Below the pieces are notes generated by a model. That model was not told the origin of the DNA, did no database searches, and saw only the letters and a program-made list of their open reading frames with translations. Position numbers and translations under genes: made by a program. Positions 9,205-18,355 of a stretch of DNA of 64,000 nt are shown here, one piece after another (position 1 is the first letter of the stretch; the number at the start of each line of letters is the position of its first letter). The stretch is from Bacillota bacterium (GTDB lineage: Bacteria; Bacillota; Clostridia; Tissierellales; Sedimentibacteraceae), in contig JAEXUD010000014.1 of NCBI GenBank assembly GCA_023453025.1, forward strand, positions 1 to 64,000, given 5' to 3'.

Positions 9205-9414
9205 CACAACGATGGCCACCAGGCCATTTTTGTGTTATAGCCCTATCCCTATTTTTTCGACCGTTAGGGAAGAAAAAATAGCGGAAGGACTTACGCAGCG
9301 CAATCCCAATTTATGCGACGTCAGGAGCAAATAAATTGGTGATGGAGCCTGCGAGTATGACCAGCGAACACCTCATTCGAAGCATTCCCCTGCGAGTATG
9401 ACCATCGAATACTT
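9205..9414. repeat. Gene-free gap holding an orphan terminator-like hairpin and a ~120-bp repeat copy
   Basis: The gap between the desulfurase and the class IV enzyme holds no coding frame. ATGGCC-ACCA-GGCCAT-TTTTT at 9212-9232 looks like a plus-strand terminator but has no gene before it. From 9238 to about 9355 lies a full element, AGCCCTA...AATCCCAATTTATG...GATGGAGCCTGCGA, inverted relative to the tandem pair at 12572-12811. After it, CCTGCGAGTATGACCA.CGAA occurs twice. Confidence 0.6.
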
Positions 9415-10227
9415 TTATAATCCAATCTCCCTTTCCACTTCACCCATATACAACTCATAAGCCTTCTTCACAATTTCATTCTCCGCAGAATTGTATTCCC
9501 TTTCATCAATAGTCCTGACAGGCAGCACATCATTAGATGTTCCAGTAATAAATGCTCCGTCAAAGCTATCCAGTTCTTCAAATTCTATAACTCTTTTTTC
9601 AACTTCTATTCCATTATTCTCGCAAACCTCAACTACTTTGCTTCTGGTAACACCCAGCAACACACCTGAATCGGGCGAAGTTATAAGCTTGTTATCTTTG
9701 ACAAAAAATACATTGGATTTGCTTCCCTCGCTTATAGTATCATCCTCATTGATAAGTATTGCTTCAAATGCATTTTTTTCTTCAATTATTTGTGTAACCT
9801 TATCTTTGAAATCCTTCTGAAATGCCTTTATGTTGGGATTGTTCCTTTGAACCCTTGCTGTAACTGTATGTACACCTGTTTTATACTGTTCCTGAGCAGG
9901 ATAATAACTTTCAATAAAATAAAACAATACGATTTCAGTTTTGTCATAATAATATGATACACGTATATTTAAGTTTTCAATTTTATTTTCTTCTATCAAC
10001 ATTTCGACTGAACGTTTAAAATCTTCAAAATTCAGGTTTCCTACGGTATTGCTTAATTCAATACTTTTTTTCATCCTATCAAAATGTTCCTTTAAAAAAA
10101 CAGCCTTTTTATTTACTACCCTTATTACTTCATATATTTTTGCATTATTCTCATTCAATAATCTTTCTAACTCATGCCTTGATATTATTGCACAGTTTTT
10201 AACGTTTTTTTCAGACAATATTTTCAT
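9415..10227 (-). CDS. Class IV PLP aminotransferase/lyase
   Basis: About 270 aa in the fold shared by branched-chain aminotransferase, D-alanine aminotransferase and aminodeoxychorismate lyase (PabC). Visible features are the PLP-lysine region NPNIKAFQKDF, the conserved EGSKSNVFFV, and GVTRSKV. I place the start at the Met at 10227, which follows GGAGATG; a longer frame begins at 10272. This start overlaps the stop of the helicase gene by 17 bases, suggesting coupled translation. No folate or branched-chain genes are adjacent, so the exact reaction is open. Confidence 0.75.
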   Translation of the reverse strand: MKILSEKNVKNCAIISRHELERLLNENNAKIYEVIRVVNKKAVFLKEHFDRMKKSIELSNTVGNLNFEDFKRSVEMLIEENKIENLNIRVSYYYDKTEIVLFYFIESYYPAQEQYKTGVHTVTARVQRNNPNIKAFQKDFKDKVTQIIEEKNAFEAILINEDDTISEGSKSNVFFVKDNKLITSPDSGVLLGVTRSKVVEVCENNGIEVEKRVIEFEELDSFDGAFITGTSNDVLPVRTIDEREYNSAENEIVKKAYELYMGEVEREIGL

Positions 10228-12562
10228 CTTTTTCACATCTCCAGAATAAATTAATTTCATTTTTAATATCATCTATACTTTTTGTTCTGACATAATGCTT
10301 CCAATGCTCAGGAAAAAGCTTAAGATATGTCATCTGGCACAGTCTTGAATCAATCAACAAGACTATTCCCTTATCATTTTCAGTTCGTATTACTCTTCCT
10401 GCCGATTGCAAAATTTTGTTAAACCCGGGATATTTGTATGCGAAATCATATCCTGAGCTGAATTTATCATCAAAAAAGTTTTTAATTATATTTCTTTCAA
10501 AAGAAATTTGTGGTATTCCTGTTCCTATTATAACCGCACCTATTAATTTTTCAAGGGGTAAATCAATTCCCTCAGAAAAAATCCCGCCTACAACAGTGAA
10601 TAATACCAAATTTGTTTCATTTCTAAATTTATCTGTTATCTCTGTCTGAGCTTCTTCGTTTATTCCTTGCTCCTGGATGATAATATTTGATGTATTGAAC
10701 AGCTGCTCATATGTTTCATAGGTTTTTTTCATAAAACTATACGAAGGGAAGAACACCATGTAGTTTCCCTTTTTTTCTGTTACAGCTTTGTTAATACACC
10801 TGCATGCTGCTTCAATATTGTCATTGCGTACCGCATATTTCATGGATAGGTCTTCTGTTATCATCAGTTTCATATTATTTTCATCAAATGGAGATTTTAT
10901 CTTTAATATATAATCATCCTCTGCACCTCCAAGCATATATCTGAAATACTTCAGAGGGGTAAATGTAGCAGAAAAAAATATAGATGACCATGTACTTTTT
11001 AAAATTACGTTTAATATTGAGGATGGATCTATTAAAAATAGTTTAACCATCGTTTTTTTTGTATCTGATTCAGCATAATAGCAAAAATTCTTATCTGCTA
11101 TTTCAGAAATTTTAATAAAAAATGTACTTTTAAAATATATATCCACCAGTTCATCCGGAATATTTTCATTTTTTTTGTCGTTTATATATTCTTCAGCCAG
11201 AGCAGCAAATTTTCTCAAGGAATATATTAAGTCTGCCGGTTCCTCTTCGAATATAAATTGCTCTTCTGTGCTTTTTTTAATATCAATAAATCTTTTATTG
11301 ATATTTGACAGACTGCTGCTTATCTTTTTATTAACAGTCCTCATAAGCTTTAAAACCTGGTAGAACTCTTCTTTTACAAGTTCTGGAGAATACATGCTTC
11401 TGGTCCTGTCCTCCAAATTATGAGCTTCATCTATCAACAATATGTCATTATTATTTTTGAATACATCGTCTCGTTGGAGTGCTACCCTTGGATCAAAATA
11501 ATAATTATAATCGCATATTACGGTATCTGACATATAAGCTAAGTCAAGGCTAAATTCAAACGGACATATTTCATAGGATTTTGCTGTGCTTTCAATATAG
11601 CTTCTGTCATACAGACAATGATTTTTTATTGAGCTTTTAAGCGGTATATTTACTTTGTCATAATATCCTCTGGCATATGGACAATACTCTGGTTCACATT
11701 TTGCTTCATCCATAAAGCATATTTTATCCTTTGCCGTTATAACTGTAGTTCTTAACCTCAGACCCTTGTCTGTCATTAGTTTTACCGTATCAAATGCAAT
11801 TGATTTTGTTGAAGACTTTGCTGTTAGATAATATATCTTTGTATTGCTTTTAATATTTAATGATTTAATTGCAGGGAACAATACAGAAATTGTTTTTCCT
11901 ACACCGGTAGGGGCCTGTGCAAAAAGCTTCTTTCCTTCCTTGATGGTTTGAAAAACAGCTACTGAAAAATTTCTCTGTCCTTTTCTGTATTCATTAAAAG
12001 GAAATTCAAGGCTTTCAACTGTTTCTTTTCTTTCCTTTCGAAGATTGACTATAGTTTCTGCCCAATCGATGTATATATTTAATAGCTCATAAAAAAACAG
12101 CCCTAACTCAGCCATTGTATATTTATATGACAATATCTTTGTTTTCTCAGAATCAATATTGTAATATCTTAATTGTACAGCCAACTCATTAAGATTTTCC
12201 TTCAAGCCATAAATATAGGCATAGCATTTTGCTTGAGCAATATGTGCTATGTTATAATTTTCATTTATTAAGTCTAAATTAGTGTATGTGGATTTTATTT
12301 CATCAATTGTAGTTTGTCCATTTTCAATTATAATGCCGTCAGCTCTGCCTTCTATTACAAAAATTATATTGTTAAATTCAAATTCTTTTTTAAGAAAATA
12401 TTCTTTTTGATAATTTTCACCCATTTGAGATTGTAAAATTTTATGAGCTTTTATTCCTTCCAAAGCCCTGTCTGTGCTCATTGCTTTTGCTTTGACATTA
12501 ATGTCACCGCTCTTGTATATAAATTCTACCAGTTCTCTGACTGAAAGCTTAATGGTATCCAT
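10211..12562 (-). CDS. DinG/Rad3-type helicase with N-terminal PD-(D/E)XK nuclease domain
   Basis: About 783 aa from the Met at 12562. The first ~180 residues look like a RecB/Cas4-type nuclease: Asp75 in GRADG, Asp87-Glu-Ile-Lys90 and Gln110 in HIAQAKCYAY. An XPD-like superfamily 2 helicase follows, with Walker A APTGVGKT near 217-224, clustered Cys 282/289/294/333 suited to a 4Fe-4S site, the DEAH box at 378-381, and the late motif QSAGRVIR. It probably unwinds and trims DNA during repair. A longer frame reaches 12652, but its first 30 codons are translated repeat DNA; TAGGAG lies before the chosen ATG. Confidence 0.85.
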   Translation of the reverse strand: MDTIKLSVRELVEFIYKSGDINVKAKAMSTDRALEGIKAHKILQSQMGENYQKEYFLKKEFEFNNIIFVIEGRADGIIIENGQTTIDEIKSTYTNLDLINENYNIAHIAQAKCYAYIYGLKENLNELAVQLRYYNIDSEKTKILSYKYTMAELGLFFYELLNIYIDWAETIVNLRKERKETVESLEFPFNEYRKGQRNFSVAVFQTIKEGKKLFAQAPTGVGKTISVLFPAIKSLNIKSNTKIYYLTAKSSTKSIAFDTVKLMTDKGLRLRTTVITAKDKICFMDEAKCEPEYCPYARGYYDKVNIPLKSSIKNHCLYDRSYIESTAKSYEICPFEFSLDLAYMSDTVICDYNYYFDPRVALQRDDVFKNNNDILLIDEAHNLEDRTRSMYSPELVKEEFYQVLKLMRTVNKKISSSLSNINKRFIDIKKSTEEQFIFEEEPADLIYSLRKFAALAEEYINDKKNENIPDELVDIYFKSTFFIKISEIADKNFCYYAESDTKKTMVKLFLIDPSSILNVILKSTWSSIFFSATFTPLKYFRYMLGGAEDDYILKIKSPFDENNMKLMITEDLSMKYAVRNDNIEAACRCINKAVTEKKGNYMVFFPSYSFMKKTYETYEQLFNTSNIIIQEQGINEEAQTEITDKFRNETNLVLFTVVGGIFSEGIDLPLEKLIGAVIIGTGIPQISFERNIIKNFFDDKFSSGYDFAYKYPGFNKILQSAGRVIRTENDKGIVLLIDSRLCQMTYLKLFPEHWKHYVRTKSIDDIKNEINLFWRCEKDENIV

Positions 12563-12571
12563 AATACTCCT

Positions 12572-12811
12572 ATTCGCAGGCTCCATCTCCAATTTTTTGC
12601 TCGCTGCCGCTCTCATAAATTGGGATTCCGCTGCATAAGTCCTACCTGCCATTTTTCAGAAAAAAGACTCTGAAAAATGGGGTTAGGGCTATTCGCAGGC
12701 TCCATCTCCAATTTTTTTGCTCGCTGCCGCTCTCATAAATTGGGATTCCGCTGCATAAGACCTACCTGCCATTTTTCAGAAAAAAGATTCTGAAAAATGG
12801 GGTTAGGGCTA
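12572..12811 (-). repeat. Tandem pair of a ~120-bp repeat
   Basis: Two near-identical units (12572-12690 and 12691-12811) each run ATTCGCAGGCTCCATCTCC ... GGGGTTAGGGCT. Each holds a 12-bp stem, CCATTTTTCAGA/TCTGAAAAATGG, and AATTTTTTGCTCGC...ATAAATTGGGATT, a second weak pairing. They fill the gap between the helicase start and the RsbW-like gene; no coding frame is seen there. Related copies are at 9238 (inverted) and 2967. Confidence 0.85.
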
Positions 12812-12911
12812 TAAAAAATAAACACTTAACGTGTCTATTATATCAAATGATATATTTAATGTACAACTATTTAAATGCTTATTTTTCATTGCGTCAAAAG
12901 CCGGAATTTGT

Positions 12912-13298
12912 TTATTTTATATATTGTATGCACGTCACTTTATTTTTGTCTATAGTAAATTTATCCGACAGGCCTTCAACTAACATAAGGCCTCTTCCGG
13001 ATTCACAAAAATCATATTCGCCAAAGGATTTATGCTTATATATTATTCCTGTACCCTCATCCGATACCTCTATGATTATTTTGGATTTATTAACCATAAC
13101 CTTGATAAAAAGTTCTTTGTTGATATCCTGCTGATTTCCATGTAATACTCCGTTTATAATTAACTCATTCAAAATTATTTTTGTATTAAAAAAAATATTT
13201 TCATTTATTATATCCTGGATATCATTAAGGATTTCTTCAACTGTATTCTTTACACCGCTTATGTCACTTTGAACTTTTTTTTCGATTTCATAAACCAT
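12912..13298 (-). CDS. RsbW/SpoIIAB-like anti-sigma histidine-kinase-type ATPase
   Basis: A 128-aa GHKL ATPase without sensor or dimerisation parts. It has the N box LNELIINGVLHGN, the G1 box VSDEGTGI and the G2 box SGRGLMLVEGL. In this family the protein is a serine kinase that holds a sigma factor or phosphorylates an STAS antagonist. Neither an STAS protein nor a sigma gene is adjacent, which is unusual because rsbV-rsbW-sigB are normally together. GGAGG precedes the ATG, and a sigma-B-like promoter is placed correctly upstream. Confidence 0.8.
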   Translation of the reverse strand: MVYEIEKKVQSDISGVKNTVEEILNDIQDIINENIFFNTKIILNELIINGVLHGNQQDINKELFIKVMVNKSKIIIEVSDEGTGIIYKHKSFGEYDFCESGRGLMLVEGLSDKFTIDKNKVTCIQYIK

Positions 13299-13322
13299 AA
13301 CAATTCCTCCAATGCTATTAAT

Positions 13323-13347
13323 ATACCCCGTATCGTAACGCTTAAAC
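13323..13347 (-). promoter_or_regulatory. Sigma-B/sigma-F-like promoter before the RsbW-like gene
   Basis: On the minus strand GTTTAA (13347-13342), a 13-base spacer, then GGGTAT (13328-13323). This equals the Bacillus sigma-B consensus. It ends 24 bases before the start codon. Confidence 0.55.
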
Positions 13348-13389
13348 GCTTTGTATATTAATTATCATGGATAAATTTATATATAACTT

Positions 13390-13986
13390 TTATTTCTTTT
13401 CAAATTCAAGTAATTTTTCTAATAAATTCCATATTTCTTCTACTCCAAGCTTTGATACAGATGAAAATGGAAAAATCAAACTATTGTCTTTTATGTCTAA
13501 TGTCTTTTTTATGACTGCCGTGCTTCTTATTTGTTGTGACCTCGATAATTTATCTGCCTTTGCGGCTATAACATATCCGGTGTATCCACATTCTTTAATC
13601 CATTCATACATTTGCCTGTCATTTTTACCGGGTTCATGTCGTATATCCACAAGTAAAATAATTTCCCTCAGCTGAGGTCTGTTATGTAAATATGTATCAA
13701 TCATTTTGGCCCATTTTTCTTGCTCCGTCTTTGATACCTTTGCATAACCGTATCCCGGTAAATCGACAAAATTAAGTGAATCGTTTATATTATAAAAGTT
13801 TATAGTCTGAGTCTTTCCAGGCGAAGAGCTTGTTCTTGCAAGACCTCTCCTGTTTAGCATTGCATTGATCATTGATGATTTACCAACATTTGATTTTCCT
13901 GCAAATGCAATCTCCGGAACCACAGTTTCCGGATACTGCTCCTTTTTAGCAGCCGTAATCAGCAGTTCTGATTTTCTAATTATCAT
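13390..13986 (-). CDS. engB: Ribosome-biogenesis GTP-binding protein EngB/YsxC
   Basis: A 198-aa TRAFAC GTPase needed for assembly of the large ribosomal subunit. Motifs are G1 GKSNVGKSS, G3 DLPGYGYA and G4 AAKADK. The start at 13986 (MIIRKSELL) follows AAAGG and gives the normal family length; the frame to 14040 adds an unlikely 18 residues. It is the last gene of the tig-clpP-clpX-lon-engB block. Confidence 0.93.
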   Translation of the reverse strand: MIIRKSELLITAAKKEQYPETVVPEIAFAGKSNVGKSSMINAMLNRRGLARTSSSPGKTQTINFYNINDSLNFVDLPGYGYAKVSKTEQEKWAKMIDTYLHNRPQLREIILLVDIRHEPGKNDRQMYEWIKECGYTGYVIAAKADKLSRSQQIRSTAVIKKTLDIKDNSLIFPFSSVSKLGVEEIWNLLEKLLEFEKK

Positions 13987-14051
13987 AATTTTACCTTTCT
14001 GATTTAATATCTGGATTTGAATCCTTAGATTCAAATCCATTCATTAACTGT

Positions 14052-16388
14052 TCATTGTTCATTGCGAATAGCATGCTTTACTACATCTTCTATTCTGTCT
14101 GCATAAGCTATTTCTATAGAGCGGATAATTTTTGGATCTATTTTTGACACATCAGGTTTGTTTTTAGTGCTTAATACTACCTTTTTTATACCTGCTCTTT
14201 TGGCAGCCAGCAGCTTTTCCTTTAATCCACCAATTGGCAGCACTCTTCCTGTAATAGTTATCTCACCCGTCATAGCAACATCTTTTCTTACAGATTTCTT
14301 TGTGAGTGCTGATACAACTGCAGTTGCCATTGTAATACCGGCGGAAGGTCCATCCTTGGGTATAGCTCCTTCCGGTACATGTATGTGTATATCTGTTTCT
14401 TTGAACAACGTATAATCAATATTGAATTTTTCTGCATTAGCCTTAATATAGCTCAGTGCAGCCATGGCAGATTCCTTCATTACATCACCCAGCTGACCGG
14501 TTAGCTGAAGTTTTCCTTCTCCCTTCATGGTATTAACTTCAATAAAAAGAGTTTCCCCTCCAACCTTGGTCCATGCAAGTCCTGTTACAACTCCAATCTG
14601 GTCTTCCTCATAAGCTAAATCATAATCATATTTAGGTATGCCTAAATAATTTTTTATGTTGCTTGAGTTGATTGTCACTGATTTTTTATTTTTTTCAACT
14701 ATCTGAACAGCAGATTTTCTGACAAGTGCACCAATATTTCTTTCAAGGTTTCTCACACCGGATTCTCTTGTATAGTGTTCGATTATCTCAGTTATTGCAT
14801 TGTCTGAAATTTTTATTTGATTGTTCTTTAAGCCATGTTCCTTTACTTGCTTTGTAATCAGGTATTTTTCTGCAATATTTCTTTTTTCATTATCAGTATA
14901 ACCAGATATCTCTATAACTTCCATTCTGTCTAAAAGAGGCTCCGGGATTGTTGAAGTAGAGTTTGCAGTTGTTATAAACATTACGTTTTCTAAATTAAAT
15001 GGTGCTTCAATATAGTGGTCGGTAAATGTATTGTTTTGCTCCGGGTCTAATGCCTCTAATAAGGCTGAGGCTGGATCTCCCTTATAATCACTTGCAAGCT
15101 TATCTATTTCATCTAACAAAAATACAGGATTGTTTACTTTGACCTTTGCTATTGATGAAATTATCCTTCCGGGGATAGCTCCGATATATGTTCTTCGGTG
15201 TCCTCTTATTTCAGCTTCATCTCTTACTCCTCCAAGAGAAATACGGACATATTTCCTGTTCATGGCTCTTGCAATTGATTTTGCTACCGAGGTTTTTCCA
15301 ACTCCGGGTGGTCCCACAAAGCATAATATAGGCCCCTTCATATTTTTATTGATATTTTTAACAGCCAGATATTCAAGTATTCGTTCCTTAACTTCTTCTA
15401 ATCCATAATGGTCCTGGGACAAAATTTCTCTTGCTTTCTTTAAATCTGTATTGTCCTTTGTTTTTTTATCCCACGGCAGGTCAATGAGCCAGTCCACATA
15501 TGTCCTTATGACTCCGGCATCCGGCGAACTGGAGGAGATTTTTAAAAGCTTGTTGATTTCCTTCTCTGCTTTTTCCTTTACCTCCTTAGGCATGCGGGCA
15601 GCAGAAATCTTTTTTAAATATTCGTCTACTTCAAACTCTGTGCTTTCATCTTCTCCAAGTTCTTTTTGTATAGCTCTTAACTGCTCTTTTAAATAATAAT
15701 CCTTTTGGAATTCGCTAACTTGTTTTTTTACCAGCTCGCTGATTTCATTCTCTATTTCAAGTACCTTTATTTCTTTTGTCAGAAATTCATTTATAGCTTC
15801 CAGTCTTTCATATGGATCAAAAATCTCAAGCAAGCTTTGCTTTTGTTCAGGCTTCAAATAAATATATGAAGCTACAATATCCGCAAGTTTATCAGGATTT
15901 TTAATTTCCTTCAATGATACTAAAGCATCAGGTGCTATTTTAGTATACACATAAGAATATTCCTCAAAATTCTCCATAGTCAAGCGAACCATGGCTTCAA
16001 GCCTGTCTCCTGCATCCATGCTGTAATTGTAAATGTATTCATCCAGAGCAACTTCAAAATATGGATCTTCCATTGTTATGGAAGAAATTTTGGCTCTGTT
16101 TATGCCTTCAACCAACACTCTTATGTTATCTCCGGGCATTTTTATCATTTGTTTTATTTTGCATATAACGCCCACTTCATAGAAATCATCTTCCTTAGGT
16201 GTATCTATGTCTGCTTCCTTCTGTACGGTCAGGAAAATGTCAGAATCCTCAAGCATTGCTTCTTCCAATGCATTAATTGATCTTTCTCTTCCTATATCAA
16301 AATGAATAACCGTATCTGGAAATATTCCTATTCCTCTGATTGGAATCAATGGAAGTGTTCTTTTTTCTACACTATAATTTTCTATCAT
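14052..16388 (-). CDS. lon: ATP-dependent protease Lon
   Basis: A 778-aa LonA. It has an N-terminal substrate domain (residues ~10-205), an AAA+ module with Walker A GPPGVGKTS and Walker B FLLDEIDK, and a C-terminal Ser-Lys protease domain with the catalytic Ser in PKDGPSAGIT and Lys in LLAAKRAGIKK. It degrades misfolded and regulatory proteins in the cytoplasm. It follows clpX with a terminator-like hairpin between them, so it may have its own promoter as well. Confidence 0.96.
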   Translation of the reverse strand: MIENYSVEKRTLPLIPIRGIGIFPDTVIHFDIGRERSINALEEAMLEDSDIFLTVQKEADIDTPKEDDFYEVGVICKIKQMIKMPGDNIRVLVEGINRAKISSITMEDPYFEVALDEYIYNYSMDAGDRLEAMVRLTMENFEEYSYVYTKIAPDALVSLKEIKNPDKLADIVASYIYLKPEQKQSLLEIFDPYERLEAINEFLTKEIKVLEIENEISELVKKQVSEFQKDYYLKEQLRAIQKELGEDESTEFEVDEYLKKISAARMPKEVKEKAEKEINKLLKISSSSPDAGVIRTYVDWLIDLPWDKKTKDNTDLKKAREILSQDHYGLEEVKERILEYLAVKNINKNMKGPILCFVGPPGVGKTSVAKSIARAMNRKYVRISLGGVRDEAEIRGHRRTYIGAIPGRIISSIAKVKVNNPVFLLDEIDKLASDYKGDPASALLEALDPEQNNTFTDHYIEAPFNLENVMFITTANSTSTIPEPLLDRMEVIEISGYTDNEKRNIAEKYLITKQVKEHGLKNNQIKISDNAITEIIEHYTRESGVRNLERNIGALVRKSAVQIVEKNKKSVTINSSNIKNYLGIPKYDYDLAYEEDQIGVVTGLAWTKVGGETLFIEVNTMKGEGKLQLTGQLGDVMKESAMAALSYIKANAEKFNIDYTLFKETDIHIHVPEGAIPKDGPSAGITMATAVVSALTKKSVRKDVAMTGEITITGRVLPIGGLKEKLLAAKRAGIKKVVLSTKNKPDVSKIDPKIIRSIEIAYADRIEDVVKHAIRNEQ

Positions 16389-16403
16389 ATAATCTCCTTA
16401 GTA

Positions 16404-16431
16404 AAAACTGCCTGCTAAGGCAGGCAGTTTA
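16404..16431 (-). terminator. Hairpin at the end of clpX
   Basis: On the minus strand AAACTGCCTGC pairs with GCAGGCAGTTT and runs into a short T tract. It overlaps the last bases of clpX and lies 16 bases before lon; a partial terminator or attenuator. Confidence 0.65.
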
Positions 16432-17688
16432 TGAAGCATTTTCTTTTTTATCGGATATAGGCTTTTTGCTTAAAACTAATTTCGGATCACTTTTATTAAC
16501 AATTGTATCTTTAGTAATCACGCATTTCTTAATGTCATCTCTTGATGGTATTTCATACATAACATCAGTCATTGTACTTTCAAGAATTCCTCTTAAGCCT
16601 CTGGCTCCGGTATTGATTGAAAGAGCTCTGTCAGCAATTTCTTCTAATGCTTCCTTTTCAATTTCCAATTCAACATTATCCATTTTAAACAATTCCTTGT
16701 ATTGTTTTACCAATGCATTTTTAGGTTCTGTCAGAATTGTCATCAAAGCCTTTTTATCTAATTTTTCTAAGGCAACTACCACCGGCATTCTGCCAACAAA
16801 TTCCGGAATTAATCCAAATTTTAAAAGGTCCTGTGATTGAACCTGATGTAATAGTCTGTCTGTATCCATAGATGCATTAGCTGTCAGGTCCGCACCAAAT
16901 CCAATGCTTTTTTTGCCTATTCTTTTTTGTATTATTTTTTCTATTCCGTCAAATGCACCACCTAATATAAACAGTATGTTAGTGGTATCTATTTGAATAA
17001 ATTCCTGATGAGGATGCTTTCTTCCGCCTTGAGGAGGAACATTTGCAACAGTGCCTTCCAAGATTTTAAGAAGTGCCTGCTGAACTCCTTCACCGCTTAC
17101 ATCTCTGGTAATAGAAGGGTTTTCTGATCGTCTTGATATTTTATCAATTTCGTCAACATAAATAATGCCCTTCTCTGCTCTCTCTACATCAAAATCCGCA
17201 GCCTGCAAAAGCTTTAACAATATGTTTTCAACATCCTCGCCTACATATCCGGCTTCTGTTAAAGAAGTTGCATCCGCAATTGCAAACGGAACATTTAATA
17301 GCTTAGCAAGTGTTTGTGCCAAGTATGTCTTGCCGCTTCCTGTTGGTCCTAATAATAGTATATTGCTCTTTTGAATATCTATGCCATCATCCTTGGACTT
17401 ATAGTTTATTCTTTTATAATGGTTGTATACAGCCACAGCCAAAGCTTTTTTTGCCTGATCCTGCTGAATAACATATTCATCCAGCTTATCTTTTATTTCC
17501 TTTGGTTTTGGCAGCTCTGAAAAATCATATTCTTCAAATAAATCTATGTCGTCATCTACAATATTATGGCATAACTCTATACATTCATCACAAATGTACA
17601 CATCAGGACCAGCTATGAGCCTTCTAACCTGCTCTTGAGATTTACCGCAAAACGAGCATTTAATTTGTTTATCATTGACTTTGCTCAT
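16429..17688 (-). CDS. clpX: ClpX unfoldase subunit
   Basis: A 419-aa AAA+ protein that unfolds substrates and threads them into ClpP. The N-terminal zinc finger is intact (CSFCGK ... CDEC). Walker A is GPTGSGKT and Walker B YVDEIDK. The conserved RKHPHQ and GFGAD segments and the ClpP-contact loop region near IGFGA are present. It begins 11 bases past clpP, so the two form the usual operon. Confidence 0.96.
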   Translation of the reverse strand: MSKVNDKQIKCSFCGKSQEQVRRLIAGPDVYICDECIELCHNIVDDDIDLFEEYDFSELPKPKEIKDKLDEYVIQQDQAKKALAVAVYNHYKRINYKSKDDGIDIQKSNILLLGPTGSGKTYLAQTLAKLLNVPFAIADATSLTEAGYVGEDVENILLKLLQAADFDVERAEKGIIYVDEIDKISRRSENPSITRDVSGEGVQQALLKILEGTVANVPPQGGRKHPHQEFIQIDTTNILFILGGAFDGIEKIIQKRIGKKSIGFGADLTANASMDTDRLLHQVQSQDLLKFGLIPEFVGRMPVVVALEKLDKKALMTILTEPKNALVKQYKELFKMDNVELEIEKEALEEIADRALSINTGARGLRGILESTMTDVMYEIPSRDDIKKCVITKDTIVNKSDPKLVLSKKPISDKKENAS

Positions 17689-17699
17689 TGAAACACTCC

Positions 17700-18284
17700 T
17701 TATTTTCTTTTGGATAATATATCATCTATTATCCCATACTCCTTAGCTTCCTCCGCTGTCATAAAATTATCTCTGTCTGTGTCATGTTCAACCTTAGCCA
17801 ATGGTTGACCTGTTTTTTCGCTTATGATGTTATTTAGGGTATCTCTTGTTTTGATAATTCTGTCAGCATGTATCTTTATGTCAGATGCCTGACCTTTCAT
17901 CCCCCCAAGAGGTTGATGAATCATAATTTCTGAGTTCGGAAGAGCAAATCTTTTTCCCTTAGCTCCTGACAACAGCAAAAATGCTCCCATGCTTGCTGCC
18001 ATTCCAACGCACAAAGTCGAAACATCAGGCTTAATATACTGCATTGTGTCGTATATTGCCATTCCGGCCGTTATCGATCCACCAGGTGAGTTTATATATA
18101 ATTGTATATCCTTATCAGGATCTTCTGACTCCAGGAATAACAACTGTGCAACTATTACACTTGCTGTTGCATCATTAACTTCATCACTAAGAATTATAAT
18201 TCTGTCTTTTAAAAGTCTGGAATATATATCATAAGATCTCTCGCCTCTACCAGTTTGTTCAATTACATATGGTACTAATGCCAT
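17700..18284 (-). CDS. clpP: ClpP protease subunit
   Basis: A 194-aa serine protease that forms the double-heptamer chamber of ClpXP/ClpCP. The catalytic triad is visible: Ser98 in AASMGAF, His123 in MIHQPLGG and Asp172 in DTDRDNF. Length is standard. It lies between tig and clpX as in most Firmicutes. Confidence 0.97.
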   Translation of the reverse strand: MALVPYVIEQTGRGERSYDIYSRLLKDRIIILSDEVNDATASVIVAQLLFLESEDPDKDIQLYINSPGGSITAGMAIYDTMQYIKPDVSTLCVGMAASMGAFLLLSGAKGKRFALPNSEIMIHQPLGGMKGQASDIKIHADRIIKTRDTLNNIISEKTGQPLAKVEHDTDRDNFMTAEEAKEYGIIDDILSKRK

Positions 18285-18355
18285 TTAATTTTCCTCCTAT
18301 TTATTATATTTTATTCTACTTATATTGTACTTAATTATCTTAATTTTATCTTAAA

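Noticed and set aside
12563..12652. N-terminal 30-residue extension of the helicase
   Set aside because: It is the repeat element read in frame, and a ribosome site precedes the ATG at 12562.
12572..12811. CRISPR array
   Set aside because: There are only two ~120-bp units with no unique spacers, and no cas genes nearby.
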